Shown in pieces: positions 1 through 8,226 of a DNA stretch of 33,696 nt (position 1 is the first letter of the stretch; the number at the start of each line of letters is the position of its first letter). The notes under the pieces are model-generated. The model was not told the origin of the DNA, ran no database searches, and saw nothing but the letters and a program-made list of their open reading frames with translations. Source of the DNA: DASPJR01 sp035628505 (GTDB taxonomy: Bacteria; Planctomycetota; SZUA-567; H5-PLA8). A program made the translations under genes and the position numbers. The stretch is from the NCBI GenBank assembly GCA_035628505.1, contig DASPJR010000061.1:1-33696 (forward strand), read 5' to 3'.

Positions 1-109
1 CTTGCGCACGCAGTGGCTGATCGGGATGGCGAGAGGATTTGGCTAACGGCAACGGCTTTGTTCACCACAGAGAACACAGAGGACTCAGAGGAACGATTTA
101 GGAACGGCA

Positions 110-163
110 GATGAACGCGATGAAGGCGATGAAGGCGATGAAGGCGATGATCGCGATGATCGC
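110..163. repeat. 9-bp tandem repeat, six units
   Basis: Six consecutive 9-mers are visible: GATGAACGC, three copies of GATGAAGGC, then two copies of GATGATCGC. The period is a multiple of three, so a spurious ORF runs through it (a Met-Lys-Ala repeat). I do not treat that as a gene, because it has no ribosome binding site and lies inside the repeat element. It is a possible variable-number locus. Confidence 0.8.
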
Positions 164-219
164 GAAAGAACTATCTGCATGGCGGTGTTCATTAAGGTTT
201 CTGAATCGGTCTTGGAAGA

Positions 220-338
220 CGGAACAGAATTTTAGAATTGAGATTTTAAAATTTAAATTTGAAAGTGAACGGCTGAGCTCGCGCGGCGTTCGATCTAAAA
301 TTTAAATTCTAAACTCTCGACTTTAAAATTCCGTTCCG
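220..338. repeat. AT-rich imperfect inverted repeat, arms of about 40 bp
   Basis: The left arm (220-260) begins CGGAACAGAATTTTAG and runs into an A/T-rich stretch. The reverse complement of the right arm (295-338) begins CGGAACGGAATTTTAA and stays similar along its length. The arms are separated by about 34 bp containing GAGCTC. They differ at several positions, so the hairpin is imperfect. The base composition is unlike that of the neighbouring genes. Confidence 0.6.
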
Positions 339-424
339 TTCGAGCCGTTCCTCCGCGCGCTCAGCGTCCTCTGCGTCTCTGCGTTGAAGTCGTTATCTCT
401 GTGTTCTCTGTGGTGAGAAGCCGT

Positions 425-2965
425 TCACTCCGAGCCGTCGGCCCCGTCGCTCTCGTCTTTCTGCGATGCCAGGTACGCCTGGTAGATTTCGAGATCGGCT
501 TTGTTCTTCGCGTCAATCTCGCGCCACTGGGCCATGGCCTGCTCGCCCTTGGCGGCCAGATCGGGCGGGAGATCGGCGGCGGCGCGGCACTTGGGGAAGT
601 TGGAGCAGCTTAAAAAAGGCCGGCGTGTCTTGCCGCGAGACGTCACGCGGATCACCAGCGGACTCTTGCACTTCTCGCAGACCTTGTCGGTCGCGATCGG
701 CGCGAACTTGCGGATCGGGTGGCCTTCCTTGTTGAGCTTCATCGTGTACGTGCATTCTTTGGTGCTGTACTTCACGCAATGCAGGTACGCGCCGAAGCGT
801 CCGACGCTCTTCACGACGTCGTTGCCGCACTTGTCGCACTTGAGGCCGGTGGGCTGGGGGCCTTCTTTCTTCTGAATGTTGCCCATCGCGTCCAGGCGGT
901 AGGTCGCCTTGCATTCGGGCGCCTTCGTGCAGCGCAGGTAATAGCCGAATTTGCTCAGCCGCTTTTCCATCGGGCTGGCGCAGTCGGGGCACTTCACATC
1001 CGTCGGCTCGCCCTGCGTCTTGGTGCTGACCATCGACTTCTTGGCCGATTCCAGGTCCTTCGAAAATGGCCCATAGAAATCAGCGATCACGCGGTGCCAG
1101 TCCAGATGCGCCTCGGCGATCTTGTCGAGCTCCATTTCCATCTCGCGCGTAAAGCCGAGCTCCATAATGGAGGGGAAATGGCCGAGGAGGCGTTCGGTGA
1201 CCGTGATGCCCAGCGGCGTGGCCATGAACGAGCCGCGCCCGCCTTTGCCCATGCGCTCGACGTAGCCGCGATCCTGGATCGTCGAAATGATCGTCGCGTA
1301 CGTGGATGGCCGGCCGATGCCTTCGCGCTCGAGAGTCTTCACCAGGCTTGCGTCGGTGTAGCGCGGCGGCGGCTGCGTGTAATGCTGCTCGGCCTTCAGC
1401 GTATCCTTGAGCAGATCCGGCCGGTCGCCGATCTTCATCGCGGGAATCAGCTGCGAGCCTGGCTTCTTCTTGGCGGCTTTGGCAGCGGGCTTGGCCGCTT
1501 TTGCCGATGCGCCGTCTGAGCCTTCCTCGGGCGCTTCATCGGGTTCGGCAGTATCGGCTTCGTCGCCTTTTTCGCGGTCTGCCGCGGAGGCTTCAATGTG
1601 TGCCGCGGCGGCGCCGCCCTGAACGGCCAGCCAGCCGTCGAACTTCAGCACGCGTCCGGTCGCGCGGAACACGGCGTAGCGCGTGTTCGAGCCTTCAGCA
1701 GCGATGTCAACAGTCGTCGCATCGAAAATCGCAGGCATCATCTGACAGGCGAGGAAACGATCATAGATGAGCTTGTAGAGCTTGAACTGCTCGTCGCTGA
1801 GATACTGTTTGACGTCCTGCGGCGCGATTTCCACGTGCGTCGGGCGAATACATTCGTGAGCTTCCTGCGCGCCCTTGCGCGAGGCGTAGATGTTCGGCTT
1901 CTCCGGCAGGTACTTGTCGCCGTACTTTTTGCTGATGATGTCCCGGCATTCAGTGAGCGCGTCGTTGCTGATGCGGAATGAATCGGTACGCATGTAGGTG
2001 ATCAGCGCGACGGGGCCCTGCTCGCCGAGCGGAACGCCTTCGTAGAGTTGCTGGGCCACGCGCATGGTTCGCTTGGCGTCAAAGCCGAGCCGGTTGGCCG
2101 CGGCCTGCTGAAGCTGGCTGGTCGCGAACGGTGGATAGGGGCGGTCCTGGACTTCCTTGGTCTCGTAAAAATTGACTGCGTACTTCGCCGGCCGCAGCAC
2201 ATCGACCAGCGCGTTGGCTTCGTCAGCGTTGGCGATCAGCGTGCGGCTGATGCCGGAGGAACTCGGCTGGCCCTGCGCGGCTTTGAACTTGGCGAGGTCC
2301 TCGGCGCTGGAGACGACATGTTTTCCGTCGATCGCGCGAAGAGACGCGTCGAAACTTTTGCCGTTGATCGAAAACGACGCTTCTACCGTCCAATACTCTT
2401 CGGCCTTGAACGCGCGTATTTCTTTCTCTCGCTCGACGATCAGACGGACGGCGACGGATTGCACGCGCCCCGCGGAGAGCCCGCGAACGATCTTTTCCCA
2501 GAGCAGGTTGGAAAGTTTGTATCCGACGATACGGTCGAGAACACGGCGCGCCTGCTGCGAATTGACCAGATCCATGTCGATATGACGCGGCGCGTCCATG
2601 CCGCGCTTGATGCCGCGCGGGGTGATTTCATCGAACGTAACGCGCACGATCTTTTCCGGCCCGAGCTTGAGCGTTTCAGCCAGATGCCAGGCGATGGCTT
2701 CGCCTTCGCGGTCCGGATCGGGGCAGAGATAGACTTTCGTGGCGGTCAGCGCTGCTTTTTTGAGCTCCGCGATAACCTTTTTCTTATTATCGACTTCGAC
2801 GTAACGGGGCTCGAAATTGTTCTTATAGTCGATCGCGTCTTTGTCACTCTTTGGCAGATCGCGCACGTGTCCGACGCTGGCTTTGACGGTGAAAGACTTT
2901 CCTAAGACTTTGCTAATCGTCTTTACTTTACCGGGCGACTCAACGATGACGAGATTTTTGGCCAC
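425..2965 (-). CDS. topA: DNA topoisomerase I (type IA)
   Basis: A type IA topoisomerase of 846 residues, which relaxes negative supercoils by cutting one strand through a 5'-phosphotyrosine. The N-terminal Toprim domain shows VIVESPGK (Glu9; the usual ESPAK is ESPGK here) and DPDREGE (residues 83-89). The catalytic tyrosine is Tyr324 in ITYMRTDS. Three C-terminal Cys4-type zinc ribbons follow, with CPDC, CDKC and CEKC as their leading pairs. An Ala/Lys/acidic low-complexity insert lies near residues 475-530. The reading frame is open upstream, but GTG at 2965 gives the canonical MAKNLVIVESP start with AAGGGA eight bases before it. The stop codon lies in a TGAACGG context continuous with the dispersed repeat and shared with tyrS. 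Confidence 0.97.
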   Translation of the reverse strand: MAKNLVIVESPGKVKTISKVLGKSFTVKASVGHVRDLPKSDKDAIDYKNNFEPRYVEVDNKKKVIAELKKAALTATKVYLCPDPDREGEAIAWHLAETLKLGPEKIVRVTFDEITPRGIKRGMDAPRHIDMDLVNSQQARRVLDRIVGYKLSNLLWEKIVRGLSAGRVQSVAVRLIVEREKEIRAFKAEEYWTVEASFSINGKSFDASLRAIDGKHVVSSAEDLAKFKAAQGQPSSSGISRTLIANADEANALVDVLRPAKYAVNFYETKEVQDRPYPPFATSQLQQAAANRLGFDAKRTMRVAQQLYEGVPLGEQGPVALITYMRTDSFRISNDALTECRDIISKKYGDKYLPEKPNIYASRKGAQEAHECIRPTHVEIAPQDVKQYLSDEQFKLYKLIYDRFLACQMMPAIFDATTVDIAAEGSNTRYAVFRATGRVLKFDGWLAVQGGAAAAHIEASAADREKGDEADTAEPDEAPEEGSDGASAKAAKPAAKAAKKKPGSQLIPAMKIGDRPDLLKDTLKAEQHYTQPPPRYTDASLVKTLEREGIGRPSTYATIISTIQDRGYVERMGKGGRGSFMATPLGITVTERLLGHFPSIMELGFTREMEMELDKIAEAHLDWHRVIADFYGPFSKDLESAKKSMVSTKTQGEPTDVKCPDCASPMEKRLSKFGYYLRCTKAPECKATYRLDAMGNIQKKEGPQPTGLKCDKCGNDVVKSVGRFGAYLHCVKYSTKECTYTMKLNKEGHPIRKFAPIATDKVCEKCKSPLVIRVTSRGKTRRPFLSCSNFPKCRAAADLPPDLAAKGEQAMAQWREIDAKNKADLEIYQAYLASQKDESDGADGSE

Positions 2966-3065
2966 TTTTGCACATCCCTTAAGAGCGAACTGGAAAACGT
3001 TCAATTCCGCGCGGTTACTGGCACCTGACGCAAAAAGCGGCGAGACGCGGATTCGGGCGGGCGGA

Positions 3066-3095
3066 CTTTTAGCAAATATGGTTCTTAGAAGTCAA
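3066..3095 (-). promoter_or_regulatory. Candidate sigma70 promoter of topA
   Basis: On the minus strand TTGACT (3095-3090) is followed, 18 bases on, by TAAAAG (3071-3066), which is preceded by TGC as in an extended -10. The ten bases GGTCTTGACT also occur at the lysC promoter. The leader to the GTG start would be about 95 nt. The rest of the 325-bp gap to dsbD contains an AT-rich tract (TTATATTATATAAG, 3251-3264) that may hold the dsbD -10 element, but I see no convincing -35 for it. Confidence 0.5.
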
Positions 3096-3290
3096 GACCT
3101 TTAGTTGTGAAAAACTGCCGCACAATGTGAAGATCGCCGTTCCTGCGGACTCTCTCATCATAGGGAAAGTAACGGCTGGTAAAAAAACTTTTGCTAAATG
3201 CCCAAAATCGTGGAACTTTGAAGTGTTCGCGCAATTTTTAACTGCGCTCATTATATTATATAAGCGTTTGAGGAGATTTCTGAAGCAGAC

Positions 3291-5747
3291 ATGCGCCGAA
3301 ACGTTCCCGCCAGCCTCAGTCCGTACGTTTCTCTGCTGCTGCTTGTGGCCGCCACCCTCGTTTTCAATGCTTCTGCCGGCGATGTGAAAATTGCCTGGTC
3401 GGTGAAGACACAGTCGTTATCAGCCGCACCGGGCGCAAGAATTACGATCACTCTCGAAGGCACTATTCCGGACGGCTATCACACGTATTCGCCCAAGACC
3501 GCTGCTGAATACGGCGACGCGACGATTCCGATCTTGCCCACGAAATTCGAGCTTGATCCAACATCGTTGCTCAGCCTGGACGACAAAGTGACGTATCCTC
3601 CGCCCACGATGAAAAAGGAGGAGCTCACTGGGATTCTCGTCGAGACCTTCGAGAAGAGCGTCACGTACACCATTCCAGTTCGCATCAGCAAAGACGCCAA
3701 ATCTGGCGAGCATACTGCAACGCTGAAAGTTAAATCGCAGGTCTGCAAGCGGCAGTGCTTCGAGTCACTGGCGGAGTTGGCCATCCCGGTAAAAGTGACC
3801 GCGTCCTCGAATTCGCTGACATTCGAACTGCCTGGGCTGGGTGCCAAACGCAAGCCAGCAGAGAAGAAGTCAATTGATTGGAAGCTAAGCAGCGAAACGA
3901 TCAGTGCCGCGCGCGGGCAAACAGTGAATGTCGAAATTACCGGCGCCATTCCGGCTGGCTACCACGCGTACACGGCAAAGACTGCAAAAGAATTCGGCGA
4001 TGAGAACCTGCCGATTACGCCAACAACATTTGAGATCGCGCCGCCGGACCTGGCAAAGCTGAATGGGCCGATCACGTCGAAAAACGCCAAGCCCTACGTG
4101 GAGCGGTCCAGCAACCGCAACATTGAAGTGCTCGAGGGCATGGGCGATTTCACGGTGCCCCTGCAGATTTCAAAAGACGCCAAGCCCGGCGAGCACACGC
4201 TGCAGATCGACGTGACGTCGCAGCTGTGCACCGAAGAGAACTGTCTCATCCCCGAGACGAAGTCGCTGACCGTAAAGCTGACCGTGACCGACGCGCCGGT
4301 GGTTAACGAAGCGCCTGTTACGAAGGCGACGGCATCGAAAGTGCCGGACGGGACGAGCGGAAAAGGACTGGGCAGCAACGACGATATCAAGAAAGCGAAA
4401 GACGAAGGCCTGCTGCCGTATTTGTGGCTGTCGATGACTATGGGCGGCCTGGCGCTGCTGACGCCCTGCGTGTTCCCAATGATCCCGATTACCGTAAGTT
4501 TCTTTACCAAGCGCAAGCAGGTGTCGCGCTCGCAAACGATTCGTGACGCCGGCGTTTACGCGCTTGGAATCATTCTTACGTTCGTGGTGCTGGGATTTGC
4601 GGTCACGCTGCTGATGGGCGCGTCGGGTGTGCAGAATCTCGCGACGCACCCCGTCTCAAATCTGCTGATTTTTATCATTTTCACGGCGCTGGCGCTGAGC
4701 CTTTTCGGTGCGTTTGAAATTCAGCTGCCGACGTCGATTCTCAACCGTCTCAACGCGAAAGCCAATGAAGGCGACGGCGTGGCATCGGTGCTGATGATGG
4801 GACTGGTGTTCACGCTGACGTCGTTCACCTGCACGGTGCCATTCATCGGGGCGACGCTGATCTCCGCCACGCGCGGTGATTTCTTCTGGCCAATGGTGGG
4901 AATGGTTGGCTTCGCGACAACCTTTTCGCTGCCGTTTGTCGTGCTGGCGCTGGTGCCTTCGTGGATAAAGTCCCTGCCGAAGTCAGGCGGCTGGCTGAAT
5001 TCGGTGAAGGTCGTCATGGGCTTTATCGAACTGGCTGCGGCGATGAAGTTTGCAAGCAACATCGATCTGGCGTTCGGCTGGGGCGTGATTACACGCGACG
5101 TTTTCCTGAGCGGCTGGGTCGCCCTGGCGCTGCTCTCGACATATTACCTGCTCGGCCGCTTCCAGATGACCCACGACACGCCAGTCGAACGCATCGGCGG
5201 CGTGCGAACGTTGCTCGCGGCTGGGTTCCTGACGATTGCCATTTTTCTCGCCTCGGGACTGAATGCCAGGCCGCTTGGGGAAATCGACGCGTTCCTGCCG
5301 CCGGATCCCTATCCGGGAACGACGTCCGTGAAGCCTGCTGGCAAAGAAAGTGGCGGAGATGAATTGAGCTGGCACGAAACTCTTGAAGCGGGGCTTGCCG
5401 AAGCGAAAGCCTCAAATAAACGGGTGTTCGTCGATTTCACAGGTTATCTCTGCACGAACTGCCGCTTGATGGAGAAGAATGTATTCCCAAAGCCGGAGGT
5501 CCACGACCTGCTCAAGCAGTACGTTCGCGTACAGCTTTATACGGATGGCAGCGGCGCGAAGGCGGAGTCCAGTGCGCGTAACCGCGAGCTGCAGCAGAAA
5601 CGCTATGATACCGCGGCGCTTCCGTTCTACGTGATTCTTACGGCCGACGATCAGTTCGTCGATTCGTTCCCGGGATTTACGCGCGACGTCAAAGAGTTCG
5701 CCGACTTTCTGCGCAACGGCCTGACGCGTGAGCCCGCGAAAAAGTGA
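3291..5747 (+). CDS. dsbD: Thiol:disulfide interchange protein DsbD with duplicated N-terminal domain
   Basis: An 818-residue membrane protein expected to carry electrons from cytoplasmic thioredoxin to the periplasm. Order: signal peptide (1-30); a first DsbD N-terminal-type domain (about 31-170) ending in CKRQC (Cys152, Cys156); a second copy (about 195-335) ending in CTEENC (Cys313, Cys318); a CcdA-like membrane core (about 375-655) with TPCVFPM (Cys393) and FTCTVPF (Cys514); and a C-terminal thioredoxin-like domain with CTNC (721-724). Normal DsbD has one N-terminal domain. The two here share long stretches such as GYHxYxxKTAxEFGD. GAGGAG lies at 3270-3275, rather far from the ATG. The stop overlaps a possible GTG of the next gene, so the two are probably cotranscribed. 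Confidence 0.93.
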   Translation: MRRNVPASLSPYVSLLLLVAATLVFNASAGDVKIAWSVKTQSLSAAPGARITITLEGTIPDGYHTYSPKTAAEYGDATIPILPTKFELDPTSLLSLDDKVTYPPPTMKKEELTGILVETFEKSVTYTIPVRISKDAKSGEHTATLKVKSQVCKRQCFESLAELAIPVKVTASSNSLTFELPGLGAKRKPAEKKSIDWKLSSETISAARGQTVNVEITGAIPAGYHAYTAKTAKEFGDENLPITPTTFEIAPPDLAKLNGPITSKNAKPYVERSSNRNIEVLEGMGDFTVPLQISKDAKPGEHTLQIDVTSQLCTEENCLIPETKSLTVKLTVTDAPVVNEAPVTKATASKVPDGTSGKGLGSNDDIKKAKDEGLLPYLWLSMTMGGLALLTPCVFPMIPITVSFFTKRKQVSRSQTIRDAGVYALGIILTFVVLGFAVTLLMGASGVQNLATHPVSNLLIFIIFTALALSLFGAFEIQLPTSILNRLNAKANEGDGVASVLMMGLVFTLTSFTCTVPFIGATLISATRGDFFWPMVGMVGFATTFSLPFVVLALVPSWIKSLPKSGGWLNSVKVVMGFIELAAAMKFASNIDLAFGWGVITRDVFLSGWVALALLSTYYLLGRFQMTHDTPVERIGGVRTLLAAGFLTIAIFLASGLNARPLGEIDAFLPPDPYPGTTSVKPAGKESGGDELSWHETLEAGLAEAKASNKRVFVDFTGYLCTNCRLMEKNVFPKPEVHDLLKQYVRVQLYTDGSGAKAESSARNRELQQKRYDTAALPFYVILTADDQFVDSFPGFTRDVKEFADFLRNGLTREPAKK

Positions 5748-5755
5748 GCCGTTCG

Positions 5756-6442
5756 ATGAAGCTTCTCCTTATTCTGTCACTATTGGCTGGCTCGCTGGCG
5801 TTTGCCGCTGATCCGCAGCCGGACCGCAGCCCGAAATCACCGGCCTTTAAGCCGGTCACGGATGATCCAAAACTTCCGCGCGTGCTGCTGATCGGTGATT
5901 CGATTTCGATCGATTACACCATTGGCGTGCGCAAACTTCTTGAGGGCAAGGCCAACGTTCACCGCATCCCGGAGAACGGCGGGCCGACAAAAAATGGAAT
6001 CGAGAAGATCGACGCGTGGCTCGGCAGCGGAAAGTGGGACCTCATTCATTTCAACTGGGGCCTGCATGATCTGAAAATCATGGACGACGGCAGGCATCAG
6101 GTGCCGATCGATGAGTACGAAAAGAATCTGCTGGCGCTCGTCCAGAAAATGAAGGCTACCGGCGCGCACCTGATCTGGGCCAGCACCACGCCGGTGCCCG
6201 CGGGCGAACTCTCACCAAAGCGCCATTCTGCGGATGCGCCCGTCTTTAACGCGGCGGCTCGCAAGATAATGGAGAATGAAAACGTCGAGATCAACGACTT
6301 GTTTGCATTCGTCGAGCCGCGCCTGGAAGAATTTCAGATCGCCAGGAATGTTCACTTCAAAGACAAGGGCTCGGCGGCACTTGCCGAGCGCGTTGCCGCA
6401 GCGGTCGAAGCCGGACTGAAGAAAGCGGGCAAGTTGAAATAA
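5756..6442 (+). CDS. Secreted SGNH/GDSL-type hydrolase
   Basis: About 228 residues with a signal peptide (MKLLLILSLLAGSLAFA, then ADP). SGNH blocks are visible: VLLIGDSIS (nucleophile Ser), FNWGLHDL in the block III region, and NVHFKDKG near the end with the catalytic His. The family contains esterases and carbohydrate deacetylases acting outside the cytoplasm; the substrate cannot be read here. ATG at 5756 puts the charged residue directly before the hydrophobic segment. GTG at 5744, overlapping the dsbD stop, would add four residues. The stop codon directly abuts that of the convergent downstream gene, with no spacer. Linkage to dsbD is by position only. Confidence 0.82.
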   Translation: MKLLLILSLLAGSLAFAADPQPDRSPKSPAFKPVTDDPKLPRVLLIGDSISIDYTIGVRKLLEGKANVHRIPENGGPTKNGIEKIDAWLGSGKWDLIHFNWGLHDLKIMDDGRHQVPIDEYEKNLLALVQKMKATGAHLIWASTTPVPAGELSPKRHSADAPVFNAAARKIMENENVEINDLFAFVEPRLEEFQIARNVHFKDKGSAALAERVAAAVEAGLKKAGKLK

Positions 6443-7645
6443 TCAGGAAGCATTCTTTGCGGGCTCGTCCATTCTTCGAGCCGCTTCCACCAGGAGTTCT
6501 GTGGTCGGGGCGTTGATTACGTCCGCAACGGCGCTCATGTCCTGCAGTATGAATTCGAAGCGTCCGTGCGTCCACGTGAGGGCGTAAAAGATACTCTCGG
6601 CGCCCTGCGCACAGCGTTGAATTTGTGATCGAACGCAAGCTTGCGCGATGCGGCCTTTCTTGATGAAGATAAGTAGCGCTTCTTCGCCACGCGTGACCAG
6701 CAACTGGCCGCTCTTCTTTTCCATGTCGAGCATGATCAGCAGCGACGCCAATCCTATCTGCTTAAGCGACCCTTGCAGCCATTGTGACTGAGCAGGGGCA
6801 GCCTCAGGTCGAAGCTGGGATGCCGGAGGCTCCGGCAAAGGCGCGGGCGCAGCAGGGGGAACGGCAGGGGCCACAGGAGCCAGAGGGGCAGCAGCGACGA
6901 CAGGCGCCTTAGGCTTAACCGACGATGCGGTTTCAGTTTGAGGCTCCGGCATTGGCGCAGTGGTTTGTGGTGGCACAACCACGGCAGGAAATTCAGTTAG
7001 AGGTGCCGTAAACGGCGCCGGGGGCCCAGGAGTTCTAACCGGAATATCCACGCTGGAGAGGCGGTTGACTTTCTCCGATGTTTTTCCCATTGAAGACGGT
7101 GGCTCAGGCTGATTGACGGCTTCTTCAATGCGCTTGATCGTCTGCAGCAGCGAGAGTTGCAATGGTGACTGCCGTTCTATTCGGGTGAAATCCGCATCGG
7201 CCAGGAAGCCGGAGATTTCCCGGCAAGCTTTTGCGGCCACGGCGTCCGAGTTTTGTGATCCAAACGTCCACACAGAATTTGGGCGCGGCGACATCTTCTG
7301 GAGAATCTGCGAAATCCGGTTGCCGGGGTCTCCGCTCAGCTGCGAGCGATGGAACACCGTCTCCGTTAACATTTCGCGAACGAAGAACAGGCAGGGTGTA
7401 CTCCCCAGGATTGGATCAAGCTGCTCGAGAACCTCTTCCGCCCAATAGGTGTTGATAATGAAAATGCTTGGCCGCATGAACTTACGTTCCAAGCTGCCCA
7501 GGACACTCTTAAGTTCTTCAATCGACGCTGCAAATGGGAGCGGGGCGATGCCCTGCTTGAAAAGCGCTGCCATGGTTTTACGACAAACCTGCAAGGGCGC
7601 GCTTTGGGGGCTGTGAAGTACTTCGATGAAGAACGGAACACCCAT
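6443..7645 (-). CDS. DUF4388 (PATAN) domain protein
   Basis: About 400 residues in three parts. Residues 1-160 form a globular region I do not recognise, with some resemblance to a degenerate receiver-like fold. Residues about 190-290 are a Pro/Ala/Val-rich linker. The C-terminal 110 residues match DUF4388/PATAN: GSLKQIGLASLLIMLDM, then a GQLLVTRG strand, KKGRIAQA and HGRFEF. This family occurs with response regulators and is tied to signalling or surface motility in other bacteria; a role here is inference. ATG at 7645 is preceded by AAGAGGTG (7658-7651); an upstream in-frame start lacks such a site. The gene is monocistronic, convergent with the SGNH gene and divergent from hpf. Confidence 0.78.
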   Translation of the reverse strand: MGVPFFIEVLHSPQSAPLQVCRKTMAALFKQGIAPLPFAASIEELKSVLGSLERKFMRPSIFIINTYWAEEVLEQLDPILGSTPCLFFVREMLTETVFHRSQLSGDPGNRISQILQKMSPRPNSVWTFGSQNSDAVAAKACREISGFLADADFTRIERQSPLQLSLLQTIKRIEEAVNQPEPPSSMGKTSEKVNRLSSVDIPVRTPGPPAPFTAPLTEFPAVVVPPQTTAPMPEPQTETASSVKPKAPVVAAAPLAPVAPAVPPAAPAPLPEPPASQLRPEAAPAQSQWLQGSLKQIGLASLLIMLDMEKKSGQLLVTRGEEALLIFIKKGRIAQACVRSQIQRCAQGAESIFYALTWTHGRFEFILQDMSAVADVINAPTTELLVEAARRMDEPAKNAS

Positions 7646-7662
7646 GTGAACACCTCTTGGAT

Positions 7663-7693
7663 GCACGTTGTGAAATATACCACGCACGTTGTG
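7663..7693. promoter_or_regulatory. Two GCACGTTGTG direct repeats, 21 bp apart
   Basis: GCACGTTGTG occurs at 7663-7672 and again at 7684-7693, exactly 21 bp (two helical turns) apart. Both lie just upstream of the DUF4388 ribosome binding site in the divergent region with hpf. The phasing is typical of a regulator bound twice on one DNA face; the regulator is unknown. Confidence 0.45.
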
Positions 7694-7830
7694 TAAAAGC
7701 AAGTTAAATATAGGATTTACTCAGTCCCGCTAAATAAAGGATCTGGCATGATTTATGTGAATTTAATACACGAAATGAGAGCCTTGTTAGAAAAACAGAT
7801 AAAAAGTGCAAACAGATAAAAGGAGGATGG

Positions 7831-8169
7831 ATGACAATCAACATTCATTCTAACCGCTTCAAAATCACTCCTGCCATACGGACTTTTGCTGAAGAAGCGG
7901 TCGAGAGCCATCTTGGCCGTTTCACGTCACGCATACAGAGCGTTACCATACGTCTCAGCGACATAAATGGGTTAAGGGGAGGAGAGGACAAACGTTGCAG
8001 TGTAACTGTCTCGCTTGCCCGGCGCGGCAATGTCTTTGTCGAAGAAACCGTTGGTGATCTGTACGCTTCAATCGCAAAGGCACTCGAATGCGCCTCACAG
8101 GTAGTAACCCGTGAGGTCGAGCGCCGGCAGAACAGCCGAACGAAGACTGATAAGGACGCTGTCGCCTGA
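7831..8169 (+). CDS. hpf: Ribosome hibernation promoting factor (HPF/RaiA family, short form)
   Basis: A 112-residue protein of the HPF/YfiA family, which binds the 30S subunit and stores ribosomes as inactive particles in starvation. It begins with the family's strand and helix (INIHSNRFKITPAIRTFAEEAVESHLGRF) and ends in a basic helix (REVERRQNSRTKTDK). It lacks the C-terminal dimerisation domain of long HPF, so it is the short type. The start is clear: AGGAGG four bases before ATG. A 12-bp direct repeat AAACAGATAAAA (7793-7804 and 7810-7821) lies just before that site. rpoN, the usual neighbour in many Gram-negatives, is not here. Confidence 0.9.
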   Translation: MTINIHSNRFKITPAIRTFAEEAVESHLGRFTSRIQSVTIRLSDINGLRGGEDKRCSVTVSLARRGNVFVEETVGDLYASIAKALECASQVVTREVERRQNSRTKTDKDAVA

Positions 8170-8185
8170 AGACGATCTAGTCAAA

Positions 8186-8210
8186 TCCCCCGGTCTTTAG
8201 GGCCGGGGGA
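8186..8210. terminator. Hairpin between convergent hpf and DinB genes
   Basis: TCCCCCGG (8186-8193) pairs perfectly with CCGGGGGA (8203-8210) around a nine-base loop. It sits between two convergent stop codons, 16 bases past hpf and 16 bases past the DinB-like gene. There is no strong T tract on either strand (only TTTGAC on the minus strand), so it could act in both directions, perhaps weakly. Confidence 0.6.
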
Positions 8211-8226
8211 CGATTGCCGTCAACAG

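Larger units (their letters stand above)
61..419. repeat. Composite inverted-repeat element downstream of topA
   Basis: No gene is supported in 1-424. The stretch is bounded by inverted copies of a short repeat: TTCACCACAGAGAACACAGA at 61-80 and its complement at about 396-417. Inside lie a 9-bp tandem repeat (110-163) and a pair of AT-rich inverted arms (220-260 and 295-338). The right side continues with a related CTCTGCGTCTCTGCGTTGAAGT stretch at about 368-390 that recurs near 15560. The nested symmetry suggests one non-autonomous repeat element or several nested insertions. No transposase is present and no target-site duplication was recognised. Confidence 0.6.

Noticed and set aside
111..305. 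Small ORF beginning Met-Asn-Ala-Met-Lys-Ala
   Set aside because: It is produced by the 9-bp tandem repeat, lacks a ribosome binding site and runs through the AT-rich inverted repeat.
7744..7759. Sigma54 promoter upstream of hpf (TGGCATGATTTATGTG)
   Set aside because: The -24 half fits, but the invariant GC of the -12 element is GT here, so it is too weak to call.
8186..8210. CCCCCGG hairpin as an end of an IS200/IS605-type element
   Set aside because: The stem and TTTAG-containing loop recall such ends, but there is no transposase, no second end and no TTAC-type target nearby. Its place between two convergent stops fits a terminator.
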